This document shows positions 15,117-21,666 of a stretch of DNA of 25,300 nucleotides, one piece after another. Position numbers and translations under genes: made by a program. Position 1 is the stretch's first letter. The number at the start of each line of letters is the position of its first letter. A model generated the notes under the pieces. It did not search any database. It saw only the letters and a list, made by a program, of their open reading frames with translations, and was not told the DNA's origin. Origin of the DNA: a virus; IMG/VR virus record IMGVR_UViG_3300021976_000068, positions 1 to 25,300 of that record, one strand, 5' to 3'.

Positions 15117-16090
15117 CCGGAGACCGCCAAACCCAGCCACGCGTTATCGGCGGCGCTTGTGCGTATTGTCCACGTGATGCCATCGGGCGAAGTCATCACG
15201 CGATTCCCGACGCCGCTACTTGCGGCGGCAATGAATAGGCCCAAGGACGAGGACCACACGACCCCGACCCACTTGTTATCCGCTGCGCTCGTGCGGCTGG
15301 TCCACGTGATGCCATCGGGCGAAGTCATCACGCGATTCCCGACGCCCGTGTCGGAGACGGCTACGAGCAGATTCAGGGAAGGGGACCACGCGACCCCGAC
15401 CCATGCATTGGTATTCGGTGCCGCTGCGCGGGCGGTCCACGTAGCGCCATCGGGCGAAGTCATCGCGCGATTGCTCGCCCCGGCACTGGCGACGGCAACG
15501 AACAGGGACAAGGACGGGCACCATATGACGCTTCGCCACGCGGCGACAACTGGGCTGGTGCGATTCGTCCACGCAAAACCATCCGGAGACGTTGTAAGCC
15601 CGATGCCATTGTCAGCGACCGCAACGAACAGGCCCAACGCAGCGGACCATGTAACGGCGCGCCAAGGATTTCCCGATGCGAAATTTCCCACCGTCCACGT
15701 GACGGCATCGGGCGAAGTCATCACGCGCTGAAATGCCAAAATATCCGAACTCGACGCGACCGCGACCACTCGACTTAAAGACGCGGACCACGCCAGTGCC
15801 TGCCAAGTCGCCGAGGCGACGCTCGTGCGGCTGGTCCACGTGATGCCATCGGGCGAAGTCATCACGCGTCCGCCGCTGCCGGTGCTGGTCGCCACTGCAA
15901 CGAAAAGCCCGAGTTCCTCAATCCACTCGACGCCTCTCCACAAGAGGTCAGGCGCACTGCGCACTGTCCACGCGATGCCGTCGGGTGAAGTCATAACGCG
16001 ATCGCCGGTGCCGGTGTTGCCCACCACGACAATCATGGGGGGCTTGGCCGCGTTCTTAATTGCAGCCGCTACATTCACTGCGCCGGTCAT
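15113..16090 (-). CDS. Seven-repeat beta-propeller protein
   Basis: This 325-residue protein is built from seven repeats of 42-47 residues. Each carries an MTSPDGxxWTxR motif, then W-x-x-V-x-W and L-x-L-F-V-A-V-A. The motif is close to the sialidase-type Asp-box (S-x-D-x-G-x-x-W), but one residue shorter between D and G. The N-terminus supplies IVVVGNTGTGDR, and the last repeat ends at LGLAVSG, lacking the strand that the N-terminus provides. This is the typical ring closure of a seven-bladed propeller. The start at 16090 overlaps the collagen gene stop by ATGA. Propellers often bind glycans or proteins, but no catalytic residues are evident. A surface adhesin is inferred. Confidence 0.85.
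   Translation of the reverse strand: MTGAVNVAAAIKNAAKPPMIVVVGNTGTGDRVMTSPDGIAWTVRSAPDLLWRGVEWIEELGLFVAVATSTGSGGRVMTSPDGITWTSRTSVASATWQALAWSASLSRVVAVASSSDILAFQRVMTSPDAVTWTVGNFASGNPWRAVTWSAALGLFVAVADNGIGLTTSPDGFAWTNRTSPVVAAWRSVIWCPSLSLFVAVASAGASNRAMTSPDGATWTARAAAPNTNAWVGVAWSPSLNLLVAVSDTGVGNRVMTSPDGITWTSRTSAADNKWVGVVWSSSLGLFIAAASSGVGNRVMTSPDGITWTIRTSAADNAWLGLAVSG
15168..16000 (-). repeat. Seven tandem coding repeats (126-141 bases each) of the propeller gene
   Basis: Copies of a block beginning GTCCACGTGATGCC on the + strand occur at 15168, 15300, 15435, 15567, 15693, 15834 and 15966. The spacings are 132, 135, 132, 126, 141 and 132 bases, all multiples of three. The copies at 15168, 15300 and 15834 are nearly identical over more than 30 bases, while the copy at 15567 is the most diverged. 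Recent duplication or gene conversion between blades is likely. The array could change blade number by recombination. Confidence 0.85.
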
Positions 16091-17478
16091 GTGATGCCCG
16101 CGCCGTTGATGACCCACGTGGTTGAGGCCACCTTCAGCAGACTGGCCAACCCGTTCGGCGCGAGCGTTCGGGCGCCGGTGTTCGCCGTGCCCGCCTGCCG
16201 CAACGTGTCAGTGGTAATCGCAATCGCCAAATTTGCGGAGGCGCCGTCGTTCCACAAAAGAATTACCGAGCCGATGGGGAATGCGATGCTTGCATCGGCT
16301 GGAATCGTGTACGTGTGCGCGAACGCTGAGCCATGAAAAACCAGCTTGCCGCGATCCGTAAGCGCGAACGTGTAATCGTTATTCTGCGCATTCCGTTCTG
16401 CGTCAGGGTTGCCGAACTCCGCACTGCTCCTGCCGTCCAGTAAATCCGCGTCGAGCCCAGACGCAGCGCCGTCCACCGTCAACAGTTTTGCAAGTACCTG
16501 GGCCGCAGTGTCCGGCGACCCATCCGCACCGGCTGCGCCCGTTGCGCCCGTTGCACCGGGCGCCCCGTCATTGCCATCGGCGCCGGGCACGCCTTGAATA
16601 CCTTGCGGGCCCGCTTCGCCCTGCGGCCCTTCCGCACCGGTATCGCCGGTTGCGCCATCAGCACCCGCGATTCCGGGAATGCCCTGCGGGCCTTCGGCGC
16701 CGGTGTCCCCGTCCGCACCATCCGCCCCGGCAATTCCCGGAATCCCCTGCGCGCCCGTCGCGCCAGTTGCCCCCGTTGCGCCGTCAACGCCGTCAGTACC
16801 ATCGGCGCCGGGAATGCCCTGTATGCCTTGTGCCCCGTCCGCGCCGTCAGCGCCGGCCGCGCCCGTAAGCCCGATTGGCCCTTGTGCGCCTGCCTCCCCA
16901 TCAGCACCGGGGGCGCCATCGGCACCAGCGATGCCTTGCGGCCCCGCGTCGCCCGTCTCCCCCACCGCTCCTGCAACGCCTTGCGCGCCGTCTGCGCCCG
17001 GTTCGCCGGGCACGCCTTGAATGCCTTGCGGCCCCACTTCGCCGGCTTCGCCTTGTGCGCCTGCAGCGCCCTGAATCCCTTGCGCGCCGGCTGCGCCTGT
17101 TGCGCCGTCAACGCCGTCAAGTCCTGCCACGCCTTGCGGGCCTTGCGGGCCTTCGGCGCCGGGGGCGCCAGTCAACCCAATGACACCTTGCGGCCCGGCT
17201 TCGCCTTGCACGCCTTGTGCCCCGGTTTCACCCGGTGCCCCTGCGACGCCTTGCGGCCCTTCGGCGCCGGGCGCTCCGTCCGCTCCGTCCGCTCCTGCGG
17301 CGCCCGTTGCGCCATCAATTCCGGGTAAGCCATCCGCACCGGGAATTCCTTGCACACCTGCCTCGCCGGCTGGGCCTTGCGGACCAATCGGGCCCGGCAT
17401 TCCCTGCGGCGCGCTGACAACGGTGCGGCCGTCCACAATGGTGACGTGTGTCGCGTCCTCTACAACACGAACGCTCAT
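16087..17478 (-). CDS. Collagen-like fibre protein
   Basis: This 463-residue protein has a short N-terminus (1-25, SVRVVEDATHVTIVDGRTVV), then 98 uninterrupted Gly-X-Y triplets (residues 26-319). A 144-residue C-terminus contains LDADLLDGRSSAEF and a beta-rich tip (YTFALTDRGKLVFHG, IGSVILLWNDGASANLAIA). The 'D-A-D-x-L-D-G-x-S-x-x-x-F' phrase is common in phage fibre tips. Such repeats form trimeric triple helices. With ~0.29 nm per residue this would be about 84 nm long. It lies between genes for head connectors, not in the tail-fibre region, so it may form head or neck fibres, a role inferred from context. Both ends are coupled by ATGA overlaps. Confidence 0.9.
   Translation of the reverse strand: MSVRVVEDATHVTIVDGRTVVSAPQGMPGPIGPQGPAGEAGVQGIPGADGLPGIDGATGAAGADGADGAPGAEGPQGVAGAPGETGAQGVQGEAGPQGVIGLTGAPGAEGPQGPQGVAGLDGVDGATGAAGAQGIQGAAGAQGEAGEVGPQGIQGVPGEPGADGAQGVAGAVGETGDAGPQGIAGADGAPGADGEAGAQGPIGLTGAAGADGADGAQGIQGIPGADGTDGVDGATGATGATGAQGIPGIAGADGADGDTGAEGPQGIPGIAGADGATGDTGAEGPQGEAGPQGIQGVPGADGNDGAPGATGATGAAGADGSPDTAAQVLAKLLTVDGAASGLDADLLDGRSSAEFGNPDAERNAQNNDYTFALTDRGKLVFHGSAFAHTYTIPADASIAFPIGSVILLWNDGASANLAIAITTDTLRQAGTANTGARTLAPNGLASLLKVASTTWVINGAGIT
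16522..17403 (-). repeat. Gly-X-Y (collagen) coding repeat, 98 triplets
   Basis: Every third codon is Gly over 294 residues with no break. The commonest triplets are GAD, GPQ, GAT, GAQ and GAA, and longer blocks recur, such as GDTGAEGPQG and GAQGIPGIAGADGA. The nucleotide repeats are imperfect, which suggests age or selection rather than a fresh expansion. The region also creates long open frames on the other strand that are not genes. Confidence 0.9.
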
Positions 17479-17822
17479 ACCGTCACTTCCTGAGACAGCA
17501 ACACGTCCCCTTCAATCAGCCGCGTTACCTCGTCTTCCTTGACCATCTCCAAGTCGTAGACCGCATCCGTGCCAGTCATGGCCATCGTCTCTGCAGCCGT
17601 GATAATGAGATCGATACGCCCCTCGACCGCGACCAGCTGAATGCGCCCGTTCTCCGTCGTCAGCGCCAGCACCAAGCTGTTCTCCAGCTTGGTGCGTATC
17701 TGCATGCGCGCGGTGTAGCCGGTCAGATCAATCGGCGCTGCCGGTGCTTCGGTCTCCCAATAGAGGGTTCGTCGAAACGTCGCGCCCTTCTCGATGATCA
17801 AATCGAGTTTTCCGGCGGACAT
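17475..17822 (-). CDS. Small beta-sandwich structural protein (BppU-N-like, tentative)
   Basis: This 115-residue protein (MSAGKLDLIIEKGATFRRTL) continues YWETEAPAAPIDLTGYTARM, GRIQLVAVEGRIDLIITAAE and TGTDAVYDLEMVKEDEVTRL. The pattern 'G-x-x-F-x-x-x-L-x-W...D-L-T-G-Y-x-A-R-M-Q-I-R...G-x-I-x-L...A-V-Y-D-L-E...V-x-R-L-x-E-G-x-V-x-x-S-x-E-V-T' is frequent in phages next to capsid or fibre genes. It resembles the N-terminal attachment domain of BppU-type baseplate proteins. An anchor for the adjacent collagen fibre is a reasonable hypothesis. It is coupled to the collagen gene by ATGA at 17475-17478. Confidence 0.8.
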   Translation of the reverse strand: MSAGKLDLIIEKGATFRRTLYWETEAPAAPIDLTGYTARMQIRTKLENSLVLALTTENGRIQLVAVEGRIDLIITAAETMAMTGTDAVYDLEMVKEDEVTRLIEGDVLLSQEVTV

Positions 17823-17825
17823 ACT

Positions 17826-18128
17826 TCAGACTCCCATGCCGATGCGGTACGGCTGCAGCAACTGAAACGGCACCTGCAGTTCGCTGCTGATGGTTCCCAC
17901 CACGATGCTTTCTTTATTCGCGACCATATCGGCGACCCAGAAAAGAACAGCGGCGCGGATGGGCGCGGGAATGCCTTCGCCGCCTTCGGGCACCAGCGTG
18001 GCAAGCGCGAGGTTTAAGTAATCGGCGGCGCGCTGTTCAGCGGTGTCGATATAGAACTGCAACAGTGAATCGGAAATTTCCGTGGAAACGTTGCAGTGAG
18101 CTTTCGCGAGCGCGAGCGTCACATACAT
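17826..18128 (-). CDS. Head-tail connector, HK97 gp6-like
   Basis: This 100-residue helical protein (MYVTLALAKAHCNVSTEISD) continues SLLQFYIDTAEQRAADYLNL and APIRAAVLFWVADMVANKES. Starting with 'L-x-x-A-K-x-H-x-x-V', then 'D-x-x-x-x-x-Y-I-x-x-A', and ending with 'P-x-x-x-A-x-L-x-x-V-x-x-x-x-x-x-R/K-E', it fits the gp6-like connector family (PF05135). Members form a ring under the portal. I chose the ATG at 18128 although the frame is open further upstream, because the family begins with MYVTL and the upstream extension is just Arg/Ala-rich. Confidence 0.87.
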   Translation of the reverse strand: MYVTLALAKAHCNVSTEISDSLLQFYIDTAEQRAADYLNLALATLVPEGGEGIPAPIRAAVLFWVADMVANKESIVVGTISSELQVPFQLLQPYRIGMGV

Positions 18129-18135
18129 GGCGGCG

Positions 18136-18348
18136 CTACTTGTTGCGCGGTCGCGCGGCGCCGTCCTGGCTGCCGCCTGAGTCCGGTGCCATTTTGTTCT
18201 GCGGCTTCGGCGCCGCCGCACTCTCGACAATCTTTACAAGCTTCGCATTCGCCAGTTCCCGCGCGCCTGCGTCGCTAATCTCAAACACCTCGCCATTGCG
18301 GCGCGAGCCGTGATGATCGAATGAGGTCAATGCTTTTACTGTCGCCAT
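18136..18348 (-). CDS. Small head-region protein of unknown function
   Basis: This 70-residue protein (MATVKALTSFDHHGSRRNGE) continues VFEISDAGARELANAKLVKI and ends in a Pro/Lys-rich tail. 'V-K-A-L-x-S-F-D-H-x-G-x-R-x-x-G-E-x-F-E-x-S-D-x-x-A-x-x-L' is a common small protein between capsid and connector genes in HK97-type phages; the role is not established. I start at 18348, which has AAGG upstream. The open frame to 18387 would run back into the terminator hairpin (18367-18404), which argues against the longer form. Confidence 0.82.
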   Translation of the reverse strand: MATVKALTSFDHHGSRRNGEVFEISDAGARELANAKLVKIVESAAAPKPQNKMAPDSGGSQDGAARPRNK

Positions 18349-18366
18349 GGGTGCACCTTCTCGCGG

Positions 18367-18404
18367 GCAAAAGAAAGGGCGGCGCACCTTTCGGCACGCC
18401 GCCC
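18367..18404 (-). terminator. Intrinsic terminator after the major capsid gene
   Basis: On the - strand, GGGCGGCG (18404-18397) pairs with CGCCGCCC (18384-18377). Inside, TGCC and GGTG extend the stem through two wobble and two G-C pairs, closing on a GAAA tetraloop. The stem is 12 bp and very GC-rich, and it is followed by TTTCTTTT (18376-18369). It starts about 25 bases after the capsid stop codon. This is the textbook arrangement of a rho-independent terminator. It would raise capsid over downstream transcripts, unless antitermination reads through. Confidence 0.9.
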
Positions 18405-18428
18405 CAAAGTCGGAGACTACCTCGACAG

Positions 18429-19670
18429 TTACACCGATGCGGCGAGCGCGCCTTTTATGAAGGCTTCGGGCCGATAGACCGCCAGACCCAAGCGTTCCTC
18501 CGCAAGGATCGTGACCATGTTGCGAATGAAATTATCCCGATCTTCGGTCGAGATCAGGATGGTGGCGTCTTCACGGTCGAAGATTTGCGCCCCCAGTTTG
18601 AACGCGCCGACCAGATACTCATTCACATCGAGCGCCTTGGTGGACACTACCGGCAGACCCCACAGGGTGGGACCGGCAAGGCTCTGCGGATTGGCGAACA
18701 GGTACCGCAGCTCGCCGTCCTTCGCGAGTTCAATCTGTGCCCAGTTGATGGGGTTTAACACGATGCCCGTTGCGGGGTACTCAGCGAGTTCCGCTTGCAA
18801 CATCGCCATGCGCAGGGTGTCGATGTTGGTCGCCGCCGCCAGCACGAACGGTGCCGCGTACGCGGTTGCCTGCGTATAGATTCCATTCAGGTTGCCCGCA
18901 AGGCCCGATCCTTTCAGCAGCTGGGCTTCCTCACGGAAGCGCAGACCGTACAGAAGCCGACCATCAACGTAGCTTTGCAGCTGCGGTGCGTCCGCGAGAA
19001 TCTGTTTCGACGCCTGCACCCAGTGAGCAATCGTAGCCACCGCGCTCATCAGCATTTCAAACGTAATGTTTGATTCCGGCTTGAGGGTCGTTTCCGCCAC
19101 CACGCCGGCCGCGTTGGTGAAGCCCGTCTCGCGCACGTACTCGACCGAACTGGACGACGTACGGCCCGGCATCAGCAGATCACGCACCGTAAGCCTGCGA
19201 TCAGGCACCGAGACAATGCCCTCCAGCCGATCCGGCCGCACGAACACACCGCCAGCTGCGGGGGTCACGGCCGTAATCGCCTTGACGTTCACCCGTGCCC
19301 GACCGTCCCGCGACTTCATCAACGCCTGTACGCTTTCATCCGCGAGCACAATTTGCCCAATGGAGCGGGTTTCGCGTTCGTCTTCCTCGCTGCCGCTGCG
19401 GGCAAGCTTCTGCTCCGCTTCGGCCAGACGCGCCGAGATGGCAGTCTGATCGAGCAACAGCTTATCAATTGACGCTTTCGTTTCTTTCGACAGGTCGCCG
19501 TGACTCTTGCGGGCTTCCTCGGCGAAGTTTTTGATACCGTCCTGTATGCGGTCCAGCTCCGCTTTCAGTTCGCGGGCCTCTTTGTCCGGATCAGCACCGG
19601 CCTCCTTCTTTTCATACGGGCGCGACAGATGCTCCGGATAGTTCCCGGCAGATTTGCGATGCAGATTCAT
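18429..19670 (-). CDS. Major capsid protein, HK97 fold
   Basis: This 413-residue protein has an N-terminal coiled-coil scaffold-like region (about residues 25-110: EARELKAELDRIQDGI, KASIDKLLLDQTAISARLAE). The shell domain follows, with AAGGVFVRPDRLEGIVS, LTVRDLLMPGRTSSSSVEYV, AHWVQASKQILADAPQLQSY and LRFREEAQLLKGSGLAGNLN. Near the C-terminus are NPINWAQIELAKDGELRYLF and LILISTEDRD-like text. Size, delta-domain and motifs match HK97 gp5-type capsids. The upstream protease is expected to remove the N-terminal part; I cannot place the cut exactly. It is followed by a strong terminator. Confidence 0.96.
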   Translation of the reverse strand: MNLHRKSAGNYPEHLSRPYEKKEAGADPDKEARELKAELDRIQDGIKNFAEEARKSHGDLSKETKASIDKLLLDQTAISARLAEAEQKLARSGSEEDERETRSIGQIVLADESVQALMKSRDGRARVNVKAITAVTPAAGGVFVRPDRLEGIVSVPDRRLTVRDLLMPGRTSSSSVEYVRETGFTNAAGVVAETTLKPESNITFEMLMSAVATIAHWVQASKQILADAPQLQSYVDGRLLYGLRFREEAQLLKGSGLAGNLNGIYTQATAYAAPFVLAAATNIDTLRMAMLQAELAEYPATGIVLNPINWAQIELAKDGELRYLFANPQSLAGPTLWGLPVVSTKALDVNEYLVGAFKLGAQIFDREDATILISTEDRDNFIRNMVTILAEERLGLAVYRPEAFIKGALAASV

Positions 19671-19675
19671 GAGAT

Positions 19676-20365
19676 TTACTCCGTGAAGCGACTAGGAAGC
19701 GCGATGCGTGAAAGCATCGTTTTCGCTTGCGTGGTTGCGCCGGTCATATCCCATGACCCGAGCAAATCCTTGAGGCCGCGATTAGCGATGATGTCGGCCT
19801 GAGATCGCGTGAACCCATGCTCCCGCAGGAGTGCCGCGAACTCGCGCAGTGACGGCAAGCCGCCGTGCGCCAATTTCGATTTAATGGTGTCAATGCGTGC
19901 GTCCGGATTCGCCGGGAACGTCACGATTGAAATTTCAACGAGGTCCAATTTCTTGAGCGTGCGAATCCGTTCCTTCTCGTTAAAGCTGTCGTCCTCGACG
20001 TAGTAGCCGATTGACAGACCGGAAACGATTTTGCGTTTCATCAGCGCGTAAGCTTCGCGCGCGCGGTTAACATCGTCTTTCAGCAGGAAGCCGCTGACGT
20101 GCAAGCCCGCCTCGTCCTCTGTCAGCACGTCGTAGCCGCCGACCGGCTCGCCTGCCTGGTGCTGCCACAACGCAGGCAACGGCCGCTCCGTGCCGGCGAT
20201 CTTGGTCAGGCTTTCCGTGAACGCGCCGGGCGCGACGATCTCGCGGTAACTATCCATCACGCCGAATACGGACGCGTAGCCAGTGAACTGCCCATCGTCG
20301 GTGACTTCCTTCACCTTGAAGCTGAAATCGCGGAACTTGATTTCGCCGCTGTCTTTACGCTTCAT
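19676..20365 (-). CDS. Prohead protease, HK97 gp4-like (S78 family)
   Basis: This 229-residue protein has KFRDFSFKVKEVTDDGQFTG, followed by VAPGAFTESL, WQHQ with His69, GLSIGY with Ser118 and LVEISIVTFPAN with Glu144. These residues line up with the His, Ser and Glu of the HK97 protease (65, 114 and 138 there) with similar spacing. The enzyme removes the scaffold domain of the capsid protein during head maturation. It overlaps the portal gene by four bases (20362-20365) and ends five bases before the capsid start, the standard portal-protease-capsid order. Confidence 0.95.
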   Translation of the reverse strand: MKRKDSGEIKFRDFSFKVKEVTDDGQFTGYASVFGVMDSYREIVAPGAFTESLTKIAGTERPLPALWQHQAGEPVGGYDVLTEDEAGLHVSGFLLKDDVNRAREAYALMKRKIVSGLSIGYYVEDDSFNEKERIRTLKKLDLVEISIVTFPANPDARIDTIKSKLAHGGLPSLREFAALLREHGFTRSQADIIANRGLKDLLGSWDMTGATTQAKTMLSRIALPSRFTE

Positions 20366-21666
20366 GCCTTGTCCTCTGGTAGCAACCAGCTGCGAAGCGC
20401 TGCGCGCACCGCCGCGTCGCCGCCCATGTCGCCGAGCTTCAAAATGTCGATGAGGTTGGATTGCACGGTGATCACGTCGCCGCCCTCGACGCGCGGCTGG
20501 TTCTCCAGCCGTCGCACTTCGTTACGGGTCATCACGCCGTTTTGCACCATCGTGGAATAGAAGGCGGACCGCGCCGCGCTGTCGGCCCGCAGCAATCCCT
20601 CCACCGCGAACTCTGCAAAGTATTTCGTGCGTTCTGCCGGGGCGATCAGCGAGCGGCGAATCGATTGCTCAAGCCGCGCCAGCAAGGGGCGCAGGGAGAA
20701 CGTCAGAAAGCCGATAACGATTTGCTCGATACCGGTGCCCCATGCCGTCACCTTCTCGCTGTGGCCGACCATGATTGGCGGCACGCCATACCACCGGCAG
20801 ATTTCTTCAACGCTGAAAGATCGCGTCTGCAGGAGCTGCGCGTCTTCCGGTGGCAACGTGAGTTGCTGGTAAGCCATTCCAGCCTCCAGCAGCATCGTCT
20901 GCCCAGTGTTGCGTACACCCGAGAACTTCTGCACCACATTGACGCGCATGTCATCGCGCTGCTTTGGGTTCAGGATTTTGTCGGTCTTCAATACTCCCGA
21001 GGGCCGCATGCCGTTGGCGAACAGGGCGCCGCTGGATTCATCCGCCGCCAGTGCGGCGCCGAATACCTGGGCCCCGTACTTGATCGGCGACAGACCGCAA
21101 CGCCCGTCGAGCGAGAACGCGGGGGTGTGCCACATTCGATTCTCGGGAATGACCCGCGTGTCCCCGCTCAGCTCCGTATACGTCCATTGAATTGCGCCGC
21201 TAGACAACGGGCGCCGCATCACGCGCGCAGGGATCAGGAAGTGAATCGCGATCAGGCGACCGGCCCCAAAGATCAGCTCTGCGTACGCGTTCCCGTGAGT
21301 CAGCAATGAAGTGACGTACGCCTGCCAGAACGCGACGGCAGACATGTCTGCATTGGGCTGGTTGTGAAGCAGCTCATACAGCACGTGCGTCGTAGCCGTC
21401 TCGCGGTCGCCGTCCACGCCGCGCTGATAGAAGTTGCAAGGCAGCGTCGCGATGGTCTCTGACAGCAAGCGGATGCAGGCCCACGCGGCGGACAGCTGCA
21501 GCGTGAAATCCACCGTGACCGTTACGCCTGTCGATGCGTCGCCAATACCTGGCTGATTCACTTCGGCCGGATCGGTTAGCTTTGCGCGTCCGAAAAAGTA
21601 GTGAAAGAAAGACGGGAAAACATCCTTCACCGAACGGTCGCGGCGGACCTTCATGATCGCGCTCAC
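20362..21666 (-). CDS. Portal protein, HK97 family
   Basis: This protein is about 434 residues. It shows the portal hallmarks LSAAWACIRLLSETIATLPC, VLYELLHNQPNADMSAVAFW, LLTHGNAYAEL, MWHTPAFSLDG and LSPIKYGAQVFGAALAADES. GVPPIMVGHSEKVTAWGTGI is near the C-terminal third. This is the PF04860 signature order. The dodecameric portal is the DNA channel and docking site for terminase. I start at GTG 21666, which overlaps the terminase stop as GTGA; ATG at 21654 is an equally simple alternative. The open frame up to 21840 is Arg-rich and overlaps the terminase gene, so it is not coding. Confidence 0.94.
   Translation of the reverse strand: MSAIMKVRRDRSVKDVFPSFFHYFFGRAKLTDPAEVNQPGIGDASTGVTVTVDFTLQLSAAWACIRLLSETIATLPCNFYQRGVDGDRETATTHVLYELLHNQPNADMSAVAFWQAYVTSLLTHGNAYAELIFGAGRLIAIHFLIPARVMRRPLSSGAIQWTYTELSGDTRVIPENRMWHTPAFSLDGRCGLSPIKYGAQVFGAALAADESSGALFANGMRPSGVLKTDKILNPKQRDDMRVNVVQKFSGVRNTGQTMLLEAGMAYQQLTLPPEDAQLLQTRSFSVEEICRWYGVPPIMVGHSEKVTAWGTGIEQIVIGFLTFSLRPLLARLEQSIRRSLIAPAERTKYFAEFAVEGLLRADSAARSAFYSTMVQNGVMTRNEVRRLENQPRVEGGDVITVQSNLIDILKLGDMGGDAAVRAALRSWLLPEDKA

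Noticed and set aside
14757-15731. + strand open frame (324 codons) with repeated VHVMPSGEVITRF
   Set aside because: It is the reverse reading of the propeller repeats and the adaptor gene; the repeats and the ATGA-coupled context belong to the - strand.
15168-16000. CRISPR-like regular repeats
   Set aside because: The period of 126-141 bases is always a multiple of three, similarity continues through the spacers, and the whole array codes for blades of one protein.
16594-17328. + strand open frames rich in Ala, Pro and Arg opposite the collagen gene
   Set aside because: Low-complexity shadow of Gly-X-Y codons; no start context and no domain.
20461-21309. + strand open frame (282 codons) opposite the portal gene
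   Set aside because: His/Arg/Gln-rich shadow of the portal gene without a domain.
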